From: Chitinophaga pinensis
GTDB lineage: Bacteria; Bacteroidota; Bacteroidia; M30B66
Reading direction: 5' to 3'
DNA: 12,534 nt
NCBI GenBank assembly: GCA_943330985.1
Contig: CALQJV010000006.1
Location: 1-12,534, forward strand
Shown: positions 1-7,948 of the stretch, in pieces
Position numbering within the stretch: the stretch's first letter is position 1
How the letters are laid out: each line of letters opens with the position of its first letter
Made by a program: the position numbers and the translations under genes
Notes under the pieces: model-generated
Seen by the model: only the letters and a program-made list of their open reading frames with translations
Databases searched by the model: none
What the model was told of the DNA's origin: nothing

Positions 1-128
1 AAGAATCCAACTATGAAAAGAATGATTAGATGGAGTTGATTTCCCTTTTTTACCAGAATGTCGTTCGATTCGTCCGAGCTGATTTCCTTTTTCAATAGAT
101 TATTCCCAAATGGACCAGGCAACTTCAT
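1..128 (-). CDS. N-terminal fragment of an unrecognised membrane protein (runs off the left edge)
   Basis: The reverse strand from an ATG at 128 stays open for 42 codons to the window edge. The translation begins MKLPGPFGNNLLKKEISSDE, continues as a charged cytosolic-looking stretch (residues 13-29), and then becomes hydrophobic (LHLIILFIVGF, residues 32-42). That looks like the start of a first transmembrane helix or an uncleaved signal anchor. It lies 91 nt downstream of the hybrid kinase on the same strand, with no convincing terminator between, so the two could be co-transcribed. No family is recognisable from 42 residues and no function is proposed. The open frame, the ATG and the orderly charged-then-hydrophobic layout support a real gene. 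The shortness of the fragment leaves chance possible. Confidence 0.55.
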   Translation of the reverse strand, partial: MKLPGPFGNNLLKKEISSDESNDILVKKGNQLHLIILFIVGF

Positions 129-219
129 TATAATTGGGTTGAGCTAATTTTAAATGTTTGAGCGGTTAAATGTATAAATAAAACGAGTACTGGATTTTTA
201 AAATTTCAATAATTTATTT

Positions 220-3200
220 TTAATCTAACCAACGTTTTAGTAGTTCAAATATTTCATTTTCAGTAAAGGGCTTTCCTAGGTGTGCATTCATGCCAGATTC
301 AAGACATTTTTCAATATCCTCTTTGTAAACATTTGCCGTTAAACCAATAATGGGAATATTCATGCCGAGGGTTCGAATTGCGGCTGTACTTTCATATCCA
401 TTCATGATGGGCATTTGTACATCCATCAATATCAAATCGAAATCGGCTTCTTTTATTTTCTCAACGCCCTGTTGACCATCATCTGCGGTTTCTACAGTAA
501 GACCAAAGTTCTCTAAAATGGTACTTGCTAAAAGTTGATTAATCTTATTGTCTTCAACAAGCAATATTCGATATTTTTCAGTAAATCGGAAAAGCGGAAC
601 TTTTTTAGGGGGCTCAATCAAATCAATTGTTTCATCGGGAAATTCAGCTTTCACTTTAAAACGGAATTTAAAAACTGCACCCGGAGTTGATGAGTGGAAG
701 GGTTTAACTGGAGCAGGACTAATCAATTCAATTGAACCTTTCATTAATCGAAGCAGTTGTTTAACAATGGAAAGACCGAGTCCAGAGCCTCCATACTTCC
801 GAGTAAAAGTTCCATCAGCCTGAGTGAAACTATCGAATATAAGCTCTTGTTTTTCTTTCTCAACACCAATTCCAGTATCAATTACGCTCCCTGAAATAAA
901 GAAATAATCTTGTGTTCCACTCGGGTCTGTTTCTGTTTCGAAATTCACTTCAATTCCACCCGAATCAGTGAATTTTATAGAATTGGATACAAGATTTATC
1001 ACCAATTGTTTCAATCGTGTGGGGTCTCCTAATATATTTTCTGGAATACGGGAATCAAAATTTATTGAAAACTGGAGTCCTTTTTCTTTCGCTCTATATT
1101 GATAGGGAATGAGCGTTTGTTTGATGGTTTCAATGAAGTTAAAACGAATGTTTTCGATAGAGAGTTTACCCTGTTCAATTTTATTTAAATCGAGAATGTC
1201 GCTGAGTAAATGCAAGAGCGTGTCGCCCGAAGACCGAATTAATTCAAGGTATTTTGTATCTATTACATTTTTATTATTCCGAATTAACAAATCAGTAAAT
1301 CCAAGAATTCCATTCAACGGAGTCCGAATCTCATGACTCATATTGGCTAAAAATCCCGATTTCGATCTGCTAGCTTTTTCGGCCGCATCCTTAGCTGCTT
1401 TGGCTTCTTCGGTTGCTTTTTCCAGATCAAATGTTCTGCTACGAACTTTTTCTTCGAGTTGAATATTTCTGGAATTTATACTTCGTGTTCTATAGCGAAA
1501 TCCAAGTAAAATAAAAGCGGAACCTAATAATACACACAATCCGATGAACCACCATGTTAGCCAAAAGGGGCGATCAATAATAATAGTTATTTGTACTCCT
1601 TTTTCGTCCCACAATCCATCACTGTTCGAACTTTTAACATGAAAAATATATTCTCCAGGACTTAAATTCGAATAGGAATTTATTCGTCTAGATCCGCAAT
1701 AAATCCAGTCATCATCGAATCCTTCGAGTTTATATGCAAATTGATTCTTGTCACTTAAAGCATAACTTAATGAAGAGAATTCAAAAGTGAAAAAATTTTG
1801 ATTGTATTTTAATTCAACTCGGTTGTTTGTTAAAGGAAAAGGTTTGTTAAGTACTTTAAATTCAGTAATTACAGTAGGAGGGATGTAATTGTTTTCATTT
1901 ATAATATCAGGTTTAAATAAATTAAATCCTGCAATTCCTCCAAAAATTAATTCTCCACTTTTTAATCGTTTTGCAGCGCCAATACTAAATTCATTACTCT
2001 GTAAACCATCTAGAATATCGTAATTCCGAAATGTTTTCAATTTGGTATTGAATTTAACCAATCCAGCATTTGTGCTCATCCATAAATTCCCTGATTTATC
2101 TTCCTCAATACTATAAATCATATCATCCGGAAGTCCATTTCTTGCAGAATAATTAATAAATTTTCCCGTTTTTCTATCCAATTTATTTAAACCTCCTCCG
2201 AATGTACCCACCCAGAAAAATCCGAATTGGTCCTCGTGAATTGAAATGACTGAATTATTCGATAAACTGAGAGTGTCTTTCGGATTGTTTCGATAGGTTC
2301 TAAATTTCCCGGTTTCTTTATTAAAATCACTTAGTCCACCGCCCAATGTCCCAATCCAAAGTTTCCCAAACAAATCTTCTTTGATAACATAAACACTGTT
2401 CGAAATTTGATTTTCAGAAACAGTCAGGTCGGGTTTAAATAATTTAAAAGAACCTGAATCGGGACTGAATTTTAATAATCCTTTTCTTATTCCTGCCCAT
2501 ATTTCGCCGTTCCGAGTCTCGGTAAGTGAAATGATTTCATTGTTTAAACTATTTTCATTAAACCGATCGAAACGAAATACTTTAACTTTATTTGAATTCG
2601 GATCAAATAAATTAAGGCCATTGGATGTCCCAATCCAAAACCGACCTTTTTGATCTATCAACATCGACTTTATTTCATTACTAACAAGCTCGTTTTTGTC
2701 GATCGAAGCCATTTGAAATTGTTGAAACCGAAGGGTTGAACGATCAAATCGATTTAAACCATCGCGTGTTCCAATCCATATCATCCCATCAGAACTTTCT
2801 AAAAAACAATTAATCGCATTACTCGATAAACTTTCTAGTTCATTGGGGTTTTTTTGAAATTTCTTAAAGCGCCCTCCTAATTTACTGTAAAGGTTAATCC
2901 CTTCAGCAGTAACAATAAAAATAACTCCCGATCGATCGTGTAATAAATGTCGGACATCGTTGTTTAATAAACTGGATGGATTATTAGGGTTATTTTGAAC
3001 ATATTGTATTTCTTCAGAATCGATATTGAGAATATTAATTCCCTCGGAAGTAGCCACCCAAACATGTTGATTATCTTCTAAACTAAGAGAATTGATGTAA
3101 TTACTGCTTAATGTTTGTTTGTTTTTTAAATCATGCTGATAATTGAGCATGATGCCATTTTTCCCATTTAATTTAAACAAGCCACCACCAATGGTTCCAA

Positions 3201-3933
3201 ACCAAATATTTCCTTTCGTATCTTCTAAAATACTCGAAACATTTGCCCATTGTTGCCCTTCATTTTTAGAATCGATATTTTGGAAAGATGTAAAAATTAA
3301 TTTTCTTGGATCAAGTTTGTTGATTCCTCTTCGCGTCCCAATCCATAAATTCCCAATTATGTCGCGCCGAATAACATTGATATAATTACTTGAAATTGAA
3401 TTCGTTTTTTTTACTGAATATTGATAGGAATCAAAAACGTTTGTTGCTTTTCTTAAGCGGTTAATACCCCCACCAAATGTCCCTAGCCATAGATTTCCAT
3501 CTTTATCTTCCTCTATTGCACGAATATCATTATTGGAAATGGTTTTTAAATTTTTTGGGTCATGTTTATAATGCGTAAAAATCTGCATCGCAGGGTCGAA
3601 TCTTGTTAAACCTCCCCAGGTTCCAATCCAAATAAATCCATCTTTCCCAGCATAAATACAGTTAACATTATTATGAATTAAACTGTTTAAATTGTGAGCA
3701 TCTCTGCGATATTCTTTTACTGTATAACCATCAAAACGATAAACTCCATTGTTTGTGCCAAACCAGATATATCCTTGTTTATCTTGTGTTAAACAGGAAA
3801 TATTTCGTTGATACAGCCATTTTTGAGAGGATACTTGTTCAAACGACAAACTTTGCGCTGTTGCCTCTATAAAAGAGGCGAGCAACATAAAACATGTTAT
3901 TAAACGCAGGATTATTTTATTTGCTATTTTCAT
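220..3933 (-). CDS. Hybrid two-component sensor histidine kinase: two Reg_prop propellers, Y_Y_Y, HisKA, HATPase, receiver
   Basis: A sensor kinase expected in the inner membrane with a periplasmic sensor. Residues 1-27 look like a signal peptide ending ATAQ. About 14 propeller repeats of the form DxxGxxWxGTxxGLxxFD follow (residues ~45-675), enough for two seven-bladed Reg_prop propellers. A Y_Y_Y domain follows (~683-787), then one transmembrane helix (~789-812) and a coiled-coil linker (~820-858). The HisKA H-box has phospho-acceptor H867 (MSHEIRTPLNG). The ATPase domain shows the N box (N980, N984), DTGIG at 1019-1023 and GGSGLGLS at 1048-1055. A C-terminal receiver (~1121-1236) has E1127/D1128, phospho-acceptor D1171, T1199 and K1221. 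Known relatives in Bacteroides (HTCS) usually add an AraC-type DNA-binding domain; here the protein stops at the receiver, so output must go through another protein. The ligand is unknown. Blades 6-7 of the first propeller (about 280-350) are degenerate. Confidence 0.95.
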   Translation of the reverse strand: MKIANKIILRLITCFMLLASFIEATAQSLSFEQVSSQKWLYQRNISCLTQDKQGYIWFGTNNGVYRFDGYTVKEYRRDAHNLNSLIHNNVNCIYAGKDGFIWIGTWGGLTRFDPAMQIFTHYKHDPKNLKTISNNDIRAIEEDKDGNLWLGTFGGGINRLRKATNVFDSYQYSVKKTNSISSNYINVIRRDIIGNLWIGTRRGINKLDPRKLIFTSFQNIDSKNEGQQWANVSSILEDTKGNIWFGTIGGGLFKLNGKNGIMLNYQHDLKNKQTLSSNYINSLSLEDNQHVWVATSEGINILNIDSEEIQYVQNNPNNPSSLLNNDVRHLLHDRSGVIFIVTAEGINLYSKLGGRFKKFQKNPNELESLSSNAINCFLESSDGMIWIGTRDGLNRFDRSTLRFQQFQMASIDKNELVSNEIKSMLIDQKGRFWIGTSNGLNLFDPNSNKVKVFRFDRFNENSLNNEIISLTETRNGEIWAGIRKGLLKFSPDSGSFKLFKPDLTVSENQISNSVYVIKEDLFGKLWIGTLGGGLSDFNKETGKFRTYRNNPKDTLSLSNNSVISIHEDQFGFFWVGTFGGGLNKLDRKTGKFINYSARNGLPDDMIYSIEEDKSGNLWMSTNAGLVKFNTKLKTFRNYDILDGLQSNEFSIGAAKRLKSGELIFGGIAGFNLFKPDIINENNYIPPTVITEFKVLNKPFPLTNNRVELKYNQNFFTFEFSSLSYALSDKNQFAYKLEGFDDDWIYCGSRRINSYSNLSPGEYIFHVKSSNSDGLWDEKGVQITIIIDRPFWLTWWFIGLCVLLGSAFILLGFRYRTRSINSRNIQLEEKVRSRTFDLEKATEEAKAAKDAAEKASRSKSGFLANMSHEIRTPLNGILGFTDLLIRNNKNVIDTKYLELIRSSGDTLLHLLSDILDLNKIEQGKLSIENIRFNFIETIKQTLIPYQYRAKEKGLQFSINFDSRIPENILGDPTRLKQLVINLVSNSIKFTDSGGIEVNFETETDPSGTQDYFFISGSVIDTGIGVEKEKQELIFDSFTQADGTFTRKYGGSGLGLSIVKQLLRLMKGSIELISPAPVKPFHSSTPGAVFKFRFKVKAEFPDETIDLIEPPKKVPLFRFTEKYRILLVEDNKINQLLASTILENFGLTVETADDGQQGVEKIKEADFDLILMDVQMPIMNGYESTAAIRTLGMNIPIIGLTANVYKEDIEKCLESGMNAHLGKPFTENEIFELLKRWLD

Positions 3934-4105
3934 TAATCTGAGTCTGCAATATAGAAAGAATGTTTCCTTTGTTTTCGCAAATTTTCATGTCTCACTTACA
4001 TCCATTTTCCTCAATTTTATGTAATGAGAAATAAAATTTATTTTTTTATAAGAATGCAATAAACAAATAGAGCTGTCGTTTTTCTTGTGAACTTTAATTA
4101 AAACT

Positions 4106-4375
4106 ATGCAGAAACTTTTTACTCACAACGACATCATTCGCTTCGCATACAATGAAATGAATTCCAATGAAGCAGTAGAATTCAAGGCAGAACTTAAAGA
4201 TCATCCTGAACTGGAACTTGAACTTGAAAACATTCAAGCTACACAAAAAGCACTTGATAATTTAACCGAAATCCCCAATCCGGGTATCGTGAAATCTTTG
4301 CTTGCTTATTCTGCATCACTTCAAATTCATAAAATTCCTTCTAGAGGAATTGTTTTGGACATTGTAAAAAACTAA
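4106..4375 (+). CDS. Small hypothetical protein, anti-sigma N-terminal-like
   Basis: An 89-residue soluble protein without a signal peptide, transmembrane segment or cysteines. Residues ~8-50 (DIIRFAYNEMNSNEAVEFKA, then acidic ELELELEN) resemble the helical start of Bacteroidota anti-sigma-like proteins, in which a Y-x-E-M/L motif is followed by E/A-x-x-F and a D-x-E-L segment. This resemblance is from memory of the pattern, not an alignment. There is no zinc-binding His/Cys set and no membrane anchor, so a classical membrane anti-sigma role is unlikely. It is divergent from the hybrid kinase and closed by a strong terminator, so it is probably a monocistronic unit. No clear TAnnTTTG element was found upstream. 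Function unknown. Confidence 0.75.
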   Translation: MQKLFTHNDIIRFAYNEMNSNEAVEFKAELKDHPELELELENIQATQKALDNLTEIPNPGIVKSLLAYSASLQIHKIPSRGIVLDIVKN

Positions 4376-4408
4376 GCGTACTCTCGAACAATTTTTTTAA
4401 ATTAACCC

Positions 4409-4440
4409 AATCCCGATTTTTTGTAAATCGGGATTTTTTT
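4409..4440 (+). terminator. Intrinsic terminator after the small hypothetical gene
   Basis: A perfect 11-bp stem, AATCCCGATTT (4409-4419) with AAATCGGGATT (4425-4435), loop TTTGT, followed by a T tract to 4440. It lies 33 nt past the stop codon of the small hypothetical gene. The T tract ends only 6 nt before the nth ATG. Confidence 0.85.
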
Positions 4441-4446
4441 ATTTTT

Positions 4447-5115
4447 ATGACGCGCAAAGAACGATATCAATTCATCATTCAGTACTTCTCTCAACATAAT
4501 CCCATCGCCGAAACGGAGTTGGTGTATTCAAATCCATTTGAATTATTAGTGGCGGTTATTCTTTCGGCTCAATGCACTGATAAGCGAGTAAATTTAACAA
4601 CGCCCACCTTTTTTAAACGGTTTCCGGATGCCTTAACTTTATCGGAAGCATCTGTTGATGAAGTGTTTTCGCTCATCAGATCCATTTCATATCCCAACAA
4701 TAAAGCGAAGCATTTGGTAGGTATGGCTCAAATTCTCACCCATAACTTCCAGAACATCGTTCCGTCGAAGGTCGAAGAGTTAATGAAACTTCCTGGAGTT
4801 GGTCGTAAAACAGCGAATGTAATTGCTTCGGTGGTCTATAATTTACCAACAATGGCAGTTGATACCCATGTTTTTAGGGTTTCTGCAAGAATTGGGTTGA
4901 CTGTTGGAGCCAAAAATCCGCTGCAAGCTGAATTGCAATTGATGAAGTACTTGCCCAAAGAAATTGTTCCAATTGCTCATCATTGGATCATCTTACATGG
5001 TCGATATGTTTGTACAGCCCGTTCTCCGAAATGTTCAGAATGCGGCTTAACAGAAGTTTGCGCTTTTTATTCAAAGAAAATGAAGGCCGAAAACAGGTTG
5101 AACAAAATGGGGTAA
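4447..5115 (+). CDS. nth: Endonuclease III, [4Fe-4S] DNA glycosylase/AP lyase
   Basis: Base-excision repair enzyme that removes oxidised pyrimidines and cleaves abasic sites. At 222 residues it is close to the 211 of E. coli Nth. The helix-hairpin-helix LPGVGRKTANVI (115-126) carries catalytic Lys121. The VDTHVFRV motif (138-145) carries catalytic Asp139. The iron-sulfur cluster motif is complete at C189, C196, C199 and C205 (C-X6-C-X2-C-X5-C). The frame has no other Met codon until residue 93, so the ATG at 4447 is the only reasonable start. It sits 6 nt after the T tract of the preceding terminator and has no Shine-Dalgarno sequence. The bcp start follows 36 nt after the stop, so the two are probably co-transcribed. 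Confidence 0.97.
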   Translation: MTRKERYQFIIQYFSQHNPIAETELVYSNPFELLVAVILSAQCTDKRVNLTTPTFFKRFPDALTLSEASVDEVFSLIRSISYPNNKAKHLVGMAQILTHNFQNIVPSKVEELMKLPGVGRKTANVIASVVYNLPTMAVDTHVFRVSARIGLTVGAKNPLQAELQLMKYLPKEIVPIAHHWIILHGRYVCTARSPKCSECGLTEVCAFYSKKMKAENRLNKMG

Positions 5116-5151
5116 AAGCGGTTTATTTAAAAAAATCACAAACGATATTTT

Positions 5152-5601
5152 ATGACGACACTCAAAAAAGGCGATAAAGCTCCAGCCATTTCAGCAAACG
5201 ATCAGCTTGGAAATCCGATTTCTCTCGATCAATATGCAGGCAAAAAAGTAATTCTGTATTTCTACCCAAAAGACGATACGCCAGGTTGTACAGCCGAAGC
5301 TTGTAATTTAAGAGATAATTACTCCGAAATTTCGAATCAGGGATTTGATGTGATTGGTGTTAGTCCTGATGCTGGAAAAGCGCATCTGAAATTCATCGAG
5401 AAATACAACTTGCCCTTTAGACTAATTGCCGATACTGATAAAAAAGTGGCTGAAGATTATGGTGTTTGGGGCTTGAAAAAGTTCATGGGAAAAGAGTACA
5501 TGGGTATAAATAGAACAACATTTATTATAGGTGATGATGGATTCATTCTCGATATAATCGAAAAGGTGGATACTAAAAATCACACAGCACAAATTATTTA
5601 A
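5152..5601 (+). CDS. bcp: Thiol peroxidase of the Bcp/PrxQ peroxiredoxin family
   Basis: A 149-residue cytosolic peroxiredoxin that reduces hydrogen and organic peroxides, usually with thioredoxin as reductant. The active site DDTPGCTAEAC (41-51) has the peroxidatic Cys46 and the nearby resolving Cys51, the arrangement of the E. coli Bcp type. GVSPD (69-73) and the conserved Arg121 in the RTTF segment complete the thioredoxin-fold signature. The protein ends KVDTKNHTAQII, slightly shorter than the E. coli protein, which I believe is normal in this phylum. The leader is A/T-rich without a Shine-Dalgarno sequence. It lies 36 nt after nth and upstream of recA, giving an oxidative damage/repair neighbourhood (inference). 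Confidence 0.95.
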   Translation: MTTLKKGDKAPAISANDQLGNPISLDQYAGKKVILYFYPKDDTPGCTAEACNLRDNYSEISNQGFDVIGVSPDAGKAHLKFIEKYNLPFRLIADTDKKVAEDYGVWGLKKFMGKEYMGINRTTFIIGDDGFILDIIEKVDTKNHTAQII

Positions 5602-5624
5602 TGTGTAATTTGCTTGTTTGACGT

Positions 5625-5642
5625 GCATTTCCATGCTTTTTT
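5625..5642 (+). terminator. Possible weak terminator after bcp
   Basis: GCAT (5625-5628), loop TTCC, ATGC (5633-5636), then six T residues, 23 nt past the bcp stop. A four-base-pair stem is weak, so readthrough into recA is likely if this works at all. Confidence 0.25.
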
Positions 5643-5686
5643 ACAACAATGATCATAACATTTATAGTTTTTTTTTAAAAAAATGA

Positions 5687-5696
5687 ATGCGCGCAT
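5687..5696. promoter_or_regulatory. Perfect palindrome in the recA upstream region (candidate operator)
   Basis: ATGCGCGCAT is a perfect 10-bp palindrome in otherwise A/T-rich DNA, 47 nt before the recA ATG. A partial -7-like element, TATTTTG (5710-5716, one base short of TAnnTTTG), follows 13 bp downstream, so the palindrome would occupy the -33 region. A second short palindrome, ATGATCAT, is at 5649-5656. Binding by a repressor is inference only. Confidence 0.3.
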
Positions 5697-5743
5697 CCGA
5701 CTTTTGACGTATTTTGTGGCAAACAAACAGAAAAATAAATCAC

Positions 5744-6769
5744 ATGAGCAAAGATTTGAATACAGAGAAGCTGAAAGCGCTTCAGGTTATTATTGATAAA
5801 ATCGATAAAACATACGGCAAGGGAACAATCATGAAGATGGGTGATAGCCCAATAGAATCGATGGAAGTGATTCATACAGGATCGCTTTCGCTTGATTTGG
5901 CTTTGGGTGTTCAGGGTTTCCCTAAAGGAAGAATTATCGAGATATATGGACCGGAATCTTCGGGTAAAACAACACTTGCAATCCACGCTATTGCTGAGTC
6001 TCAGCGCGCAGGAGGTATTGCAGCAATCATCGATGCAGAACATGCATTTGATCGCAGTTACGCCGAAAAATTGGGTGTGGATGTTGAAAATCTCTTGATT
6101 TCACAACCCGACAATGGGGAGCAAGCCTTAGAAATTGCTGATAATCTGATCCGTTCTGGTGCTATCGATATCATCGTAATTGACTCCGTAGCTGCCTTAA
6201 CTCCTAAGAGCGAAATAGAAGGAGAAATGGGCGATTCCAAGATGGGATTGCATGCTAGATTGATGTCTCAAGCTCTTCGTAAACTCACAGCAAATATTTC
6301 CAGAACTGGAAGTACATGTATATTTATCAATCAGTTACGCGAGAAAATTGGGGTGATGTTTGGTAATCCAGAAACCACAACGGGCGGTAATGCATTGAAG
6401 TTTTATGCATCAATCCGACTAGATATCCGTCGAATTGGCCAAATTAAAGACGGGGAAACTGTCGTAGGAAATAGAACGCGTGTGAAAGTGGTAAAAAATA
6501 AAGTTGCGCCACCATTTCGTACTGCAGAATTTGATATCATCTATGGAGAAGGAATTTCGCGTGTTGGGGAAATCATCGATTTGGGTGTAGACAACAACAT
6601 TATTAAAAAGAGTGGATCTTGGTTTAGTTACGAAGACACCAAGTTGGGCCAAGGCCGCGATTCAGTTAAAACACTTTTGGGAGATAATCCTGAATTGATG
6701 GAGGAGATTGATGCACGCATTAGAGTGGCTATTTCGGGTGTAGTAGTTCCAAGTTTAGAAAAAGCTTGA
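5744..6769 (+). CDS. recA: Recombinase RecA
   Basis: ATP-dependent strand-exchange protein for homologous recombination and the damage response. The 341 residues align closely with E. coli RecA as I recall it. Walker A GPESSGKT is at 69-76, catalytic Glu99 in IDAEHAFD, Walker B-type IDIIVIDSV at 141-149, and DNA-binding loop L2 around 200-215 ([20 protein letters not shown]). The C-terminus ends VVVPSLEKA and lacks the acidic tail of the E. coli protein. The start is the ATG at 5744 ([10 protein letters not shown]). A TTG at 5714 in the same frame would add ten atypical residues and overlaps the likely promoter. The gene is followed by a strong terminator. Confidence 0.98.
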   Translation: MSKDLNTEKLKALQVIIDKIDKTYGKGTIMKMGDSPIESMEVIHTGSLSLDLALGVQGFPKGRIIEIYGPESSGKTTLAIHAIAESQRAGGIAAIIDAEHAFDRSYAEKLGVDVENLLISQPDNGEQALEIADNLIRSGAIDIIVIDSVAALTPKSEIEGEMGDSKMGLHARLMSQALRKLTANISRTGSTCIFINQLREKIGVMFGNPETTTGGNALKFYASIRLDIRRIGQIKDGETVVGNRTRVKVVKNKVAPPFRTAEFDIIYGEGISRVGEIIDLGVDNNIIKKSGSWFSYEDTKLGQGRDSVKTLLGDNPELMEEIDARIRVAISGVVVPSLEKA

Positions 6770-6783
6770 TCTAAAAGAATATG

Positions 6784-6822
6784 AACTTCCCTCAAATTCT
6801 CAATTTGGGGGAAGTTTATTTT
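6784..6822 (+). terminator. Strong intrinsic terminator after recA
   Basis: A 15-bp stem (6784-6798 with 6802-6816) containing one G-T wobble, loop CTC, and TATTTT downstream. It begins 14 nt after the recA stop codon. The two arms are AACTTCCCTCAAATT and AATTTGGGGGAAGTT. Confidence 0.9.
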
Positions 6823-6858
6823 AGGTAATTTCCCCGCTGAAATTCACCTTGATTTTAT

Positions 6859-7851
6859 ATGCGGGTTCCCTTTATTTTATTCAATTTGACTATATGCATG
6901 ATGTGTTTTTTTTCATGCACGGAGATAGGTCAATTAGATCTTTCAACATCTGTAGGTATAAATGCCGCTTTGTCAAAAGATTCGAATAATACCGATGCGC
7001 TTCATGCGCGAGCCAAATTATACATTTCACATAACAGGCCCGATTCAGCTTTGCATGATATGAAGCGATTAATATCGCTCGATTCAAGCAAATCCAATTA
7101 TTTCATCACATTGGCTGATGTTTATTTAATGACGAACCAAACTCGGTATACGCGTCAAGCATTAGAAAGGGCCATTAAATTGGATGTATCAAACAAGGAT
7201 GCTCACATGAAACTTGCCGAACTTTTTCTGTATGTTGAAATGAGGCAAGAGGCAATCAATGAAATAAACGAAGTACTTAAAATAGAAAAGTCAAATCCCA
7301 AAGCGTATTATCTCAAAGGGGTTATATATAAAGAATCGGGCGACACAAGTTTGGCTGTTTCGAGTTTTATGACCGCAATTGAACAAGATCCCAAGAATGT
7401 GCTTGCGTTCGAACAAATTGGTTTGATATACGCGAGTGCACAAAATCCAAGAGCTATTGATTATTATCAATCGGCTTTACGACTCGATCCTAAGAATTCA
7501 CTTATACGTTACAACTTGGGGATGTTTTACCAGGGAACCGGGCAACTCGATAAAGCCATGGAAACATACGAGGAATTAGTGAGTATCGATAAAAAATTTG
7601 CTAATGCGTATTATAACATGGGTTTTATTCATGTAGAATATAAGTCGGATCCCACAAGTGCTTTGCCTTTCTTTGAAAAAGCAGCAATAGTTAACGGGAA
7701 TTATCCGGCGGCTGTATATATGCAAGGAGTATGTAAAGAAAAGAAGGGCGATAAAGCAGGTGCAATTTCAGAGTATCGTAAGGCCTTATCAATTAATTCC
7801 CGGTTCGAAGATGCTTATATTGGTTTGAGTCGATTGGGAGCGAAGCCTTAA
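6859..7851 (+). CDS. Tetratricopeptide-repeat lipoprotein
   Basis: A 330-residue secreted lipoprotein. Residues 1-19 form a hydrophobic signal peptide ending MMCFFS, with Cys20 as the probable lipidated residue. The lipobox is non-canonical (FFSC) but fits loosely. After a short linker, about eight TPR units of 34 residues run from ~47 to ~317. Typical TPR positions recur, for example KAYYLKGVIYKESGD, AIDYYQSALRLDPKN and AGAISEYRKALSINSRF. TPR arrays mediate protein-protein contacts, so a scaffold role at the membrane surface is likely, but no partner is indicated. The gene is preceded by the recA terminator and followed by its own candidate terminator, so it is probably monocistronic. No Shine-Dalgarno sequence is visible. 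Confidence 0.9.
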   Translation: MRVPFILFNLTICMMCFFSCTEIGQLDLSTSVGINAALSKDSNNTDALHARAKLYISHNRPDSALHDMKRLISLDSSKSNYFITLADVYLMTNQTRYTRQALERAIKLDVSNKDAHMKLAELFLYVEMRQEAINEINEVLKIEKSNPKAYYLKGVIYKESGDTSLAVSSFMTAIEQDPKNVLAFEQIGLIYASAQNPRAIDYYQSALRLDPKNSLIRYNLGMFYQGTGQLDKAMETYEELVSIDKKFANAYYNMGFIHVEYKSDPTSALPFFEKAAIVNGNYPAAVYMQGVCKEKKGDKAGAISEYRKALSINSRFEDAYIGLSRLGAKP

Positions 7852-7867
7852 ATTGTCAGATCGCGGC

Positions 7868-7892
7868 AGTTTGAAGCATCAAATTTTATTTT
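7868..7892 (+). terminator. Candidate terminator after the TPR lipoprotein gene
   Basis: AGTTTGA (7868-7874), loop AGCA, TCAAATT (7879-7885): seven pairs including one G-T, followed by a T-rich run to 7892. It lies 16 nt past the stop codon. The stem is A/T-rich and of moderate strength. Confidence 0.45.
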
Positions 7893-7906
7893 AAGAATAT
7901 TCGTAA

Positions 7907-7921
7907 ACATCTATAAGATGT
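7907..7921. repeat. Inverted repeat upstream of the rhomboid operon (candidate operator)
   Basis: ACATCT (7907-7912), spacer ATA, AGATGT (7916-7921): perfect 6-bp arms. It ends 15 bp before the -7 element at 7937, covering roughly the -33 region of that promoter, as expected for a regulator site. No regulator is identified. Confidence 0.35.
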
Positions 7922-7936
7922 GCCGAATTAGCTCTA

Positions 7937-7944
7937 TATCTTTG
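7937..7944 (+). promoter_or_regulatory. Bacteroidota -7 promoter element for the rhomboid operon
   Basis: TATCTTTG matches TAnnTTTG exactly. Its last base is only 4 nt before the rhomboid ATG (7949). Since transcription normally begins about 4-7 nt after this element, the transcript would start at or next to the start codon, giving a leaderless or near-leaderless mRNA. No good -33 TTG is visible. Confidence 0.6.
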
Positions 7945-7948
7945 CAGC

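Noticed and set aside
129..219. Terminator for the kinase gene
   Set aside because: Only A/T-rich pairing such as AAATT with AATTT is visible; no G/C-containing stem with a T tract was found.
548..3385. Open frames on the plus strand inside the kinase gene (548-823, 1109-1336, 3143-3385)
   Set aside because: They are antisense to conserved kinase and propeller codons, and their translations are low in recognisable structure.
280..3930. Periodic similar segments in the kinase gene that could be taken for a DNA repeat array
   Set aside because: The periodicity comes from the Reg_prop protein repeats (DxxGxxWxGT); the bases themselves diverge and there are no spacers as in CRISPR.
5714..5743. 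TTG start extending recA by ten residues
   Set aside because: The added residues are atypical of RecA, the region overlaps the likely promoter, and the ATG at 5744 gives the family N-terminus.
5675..6043. Minus-strand frame across the recA start
   Set aside because: Antisense to highly conserved RecA; Cys/Ser-rich translation typical of a shadow frame.
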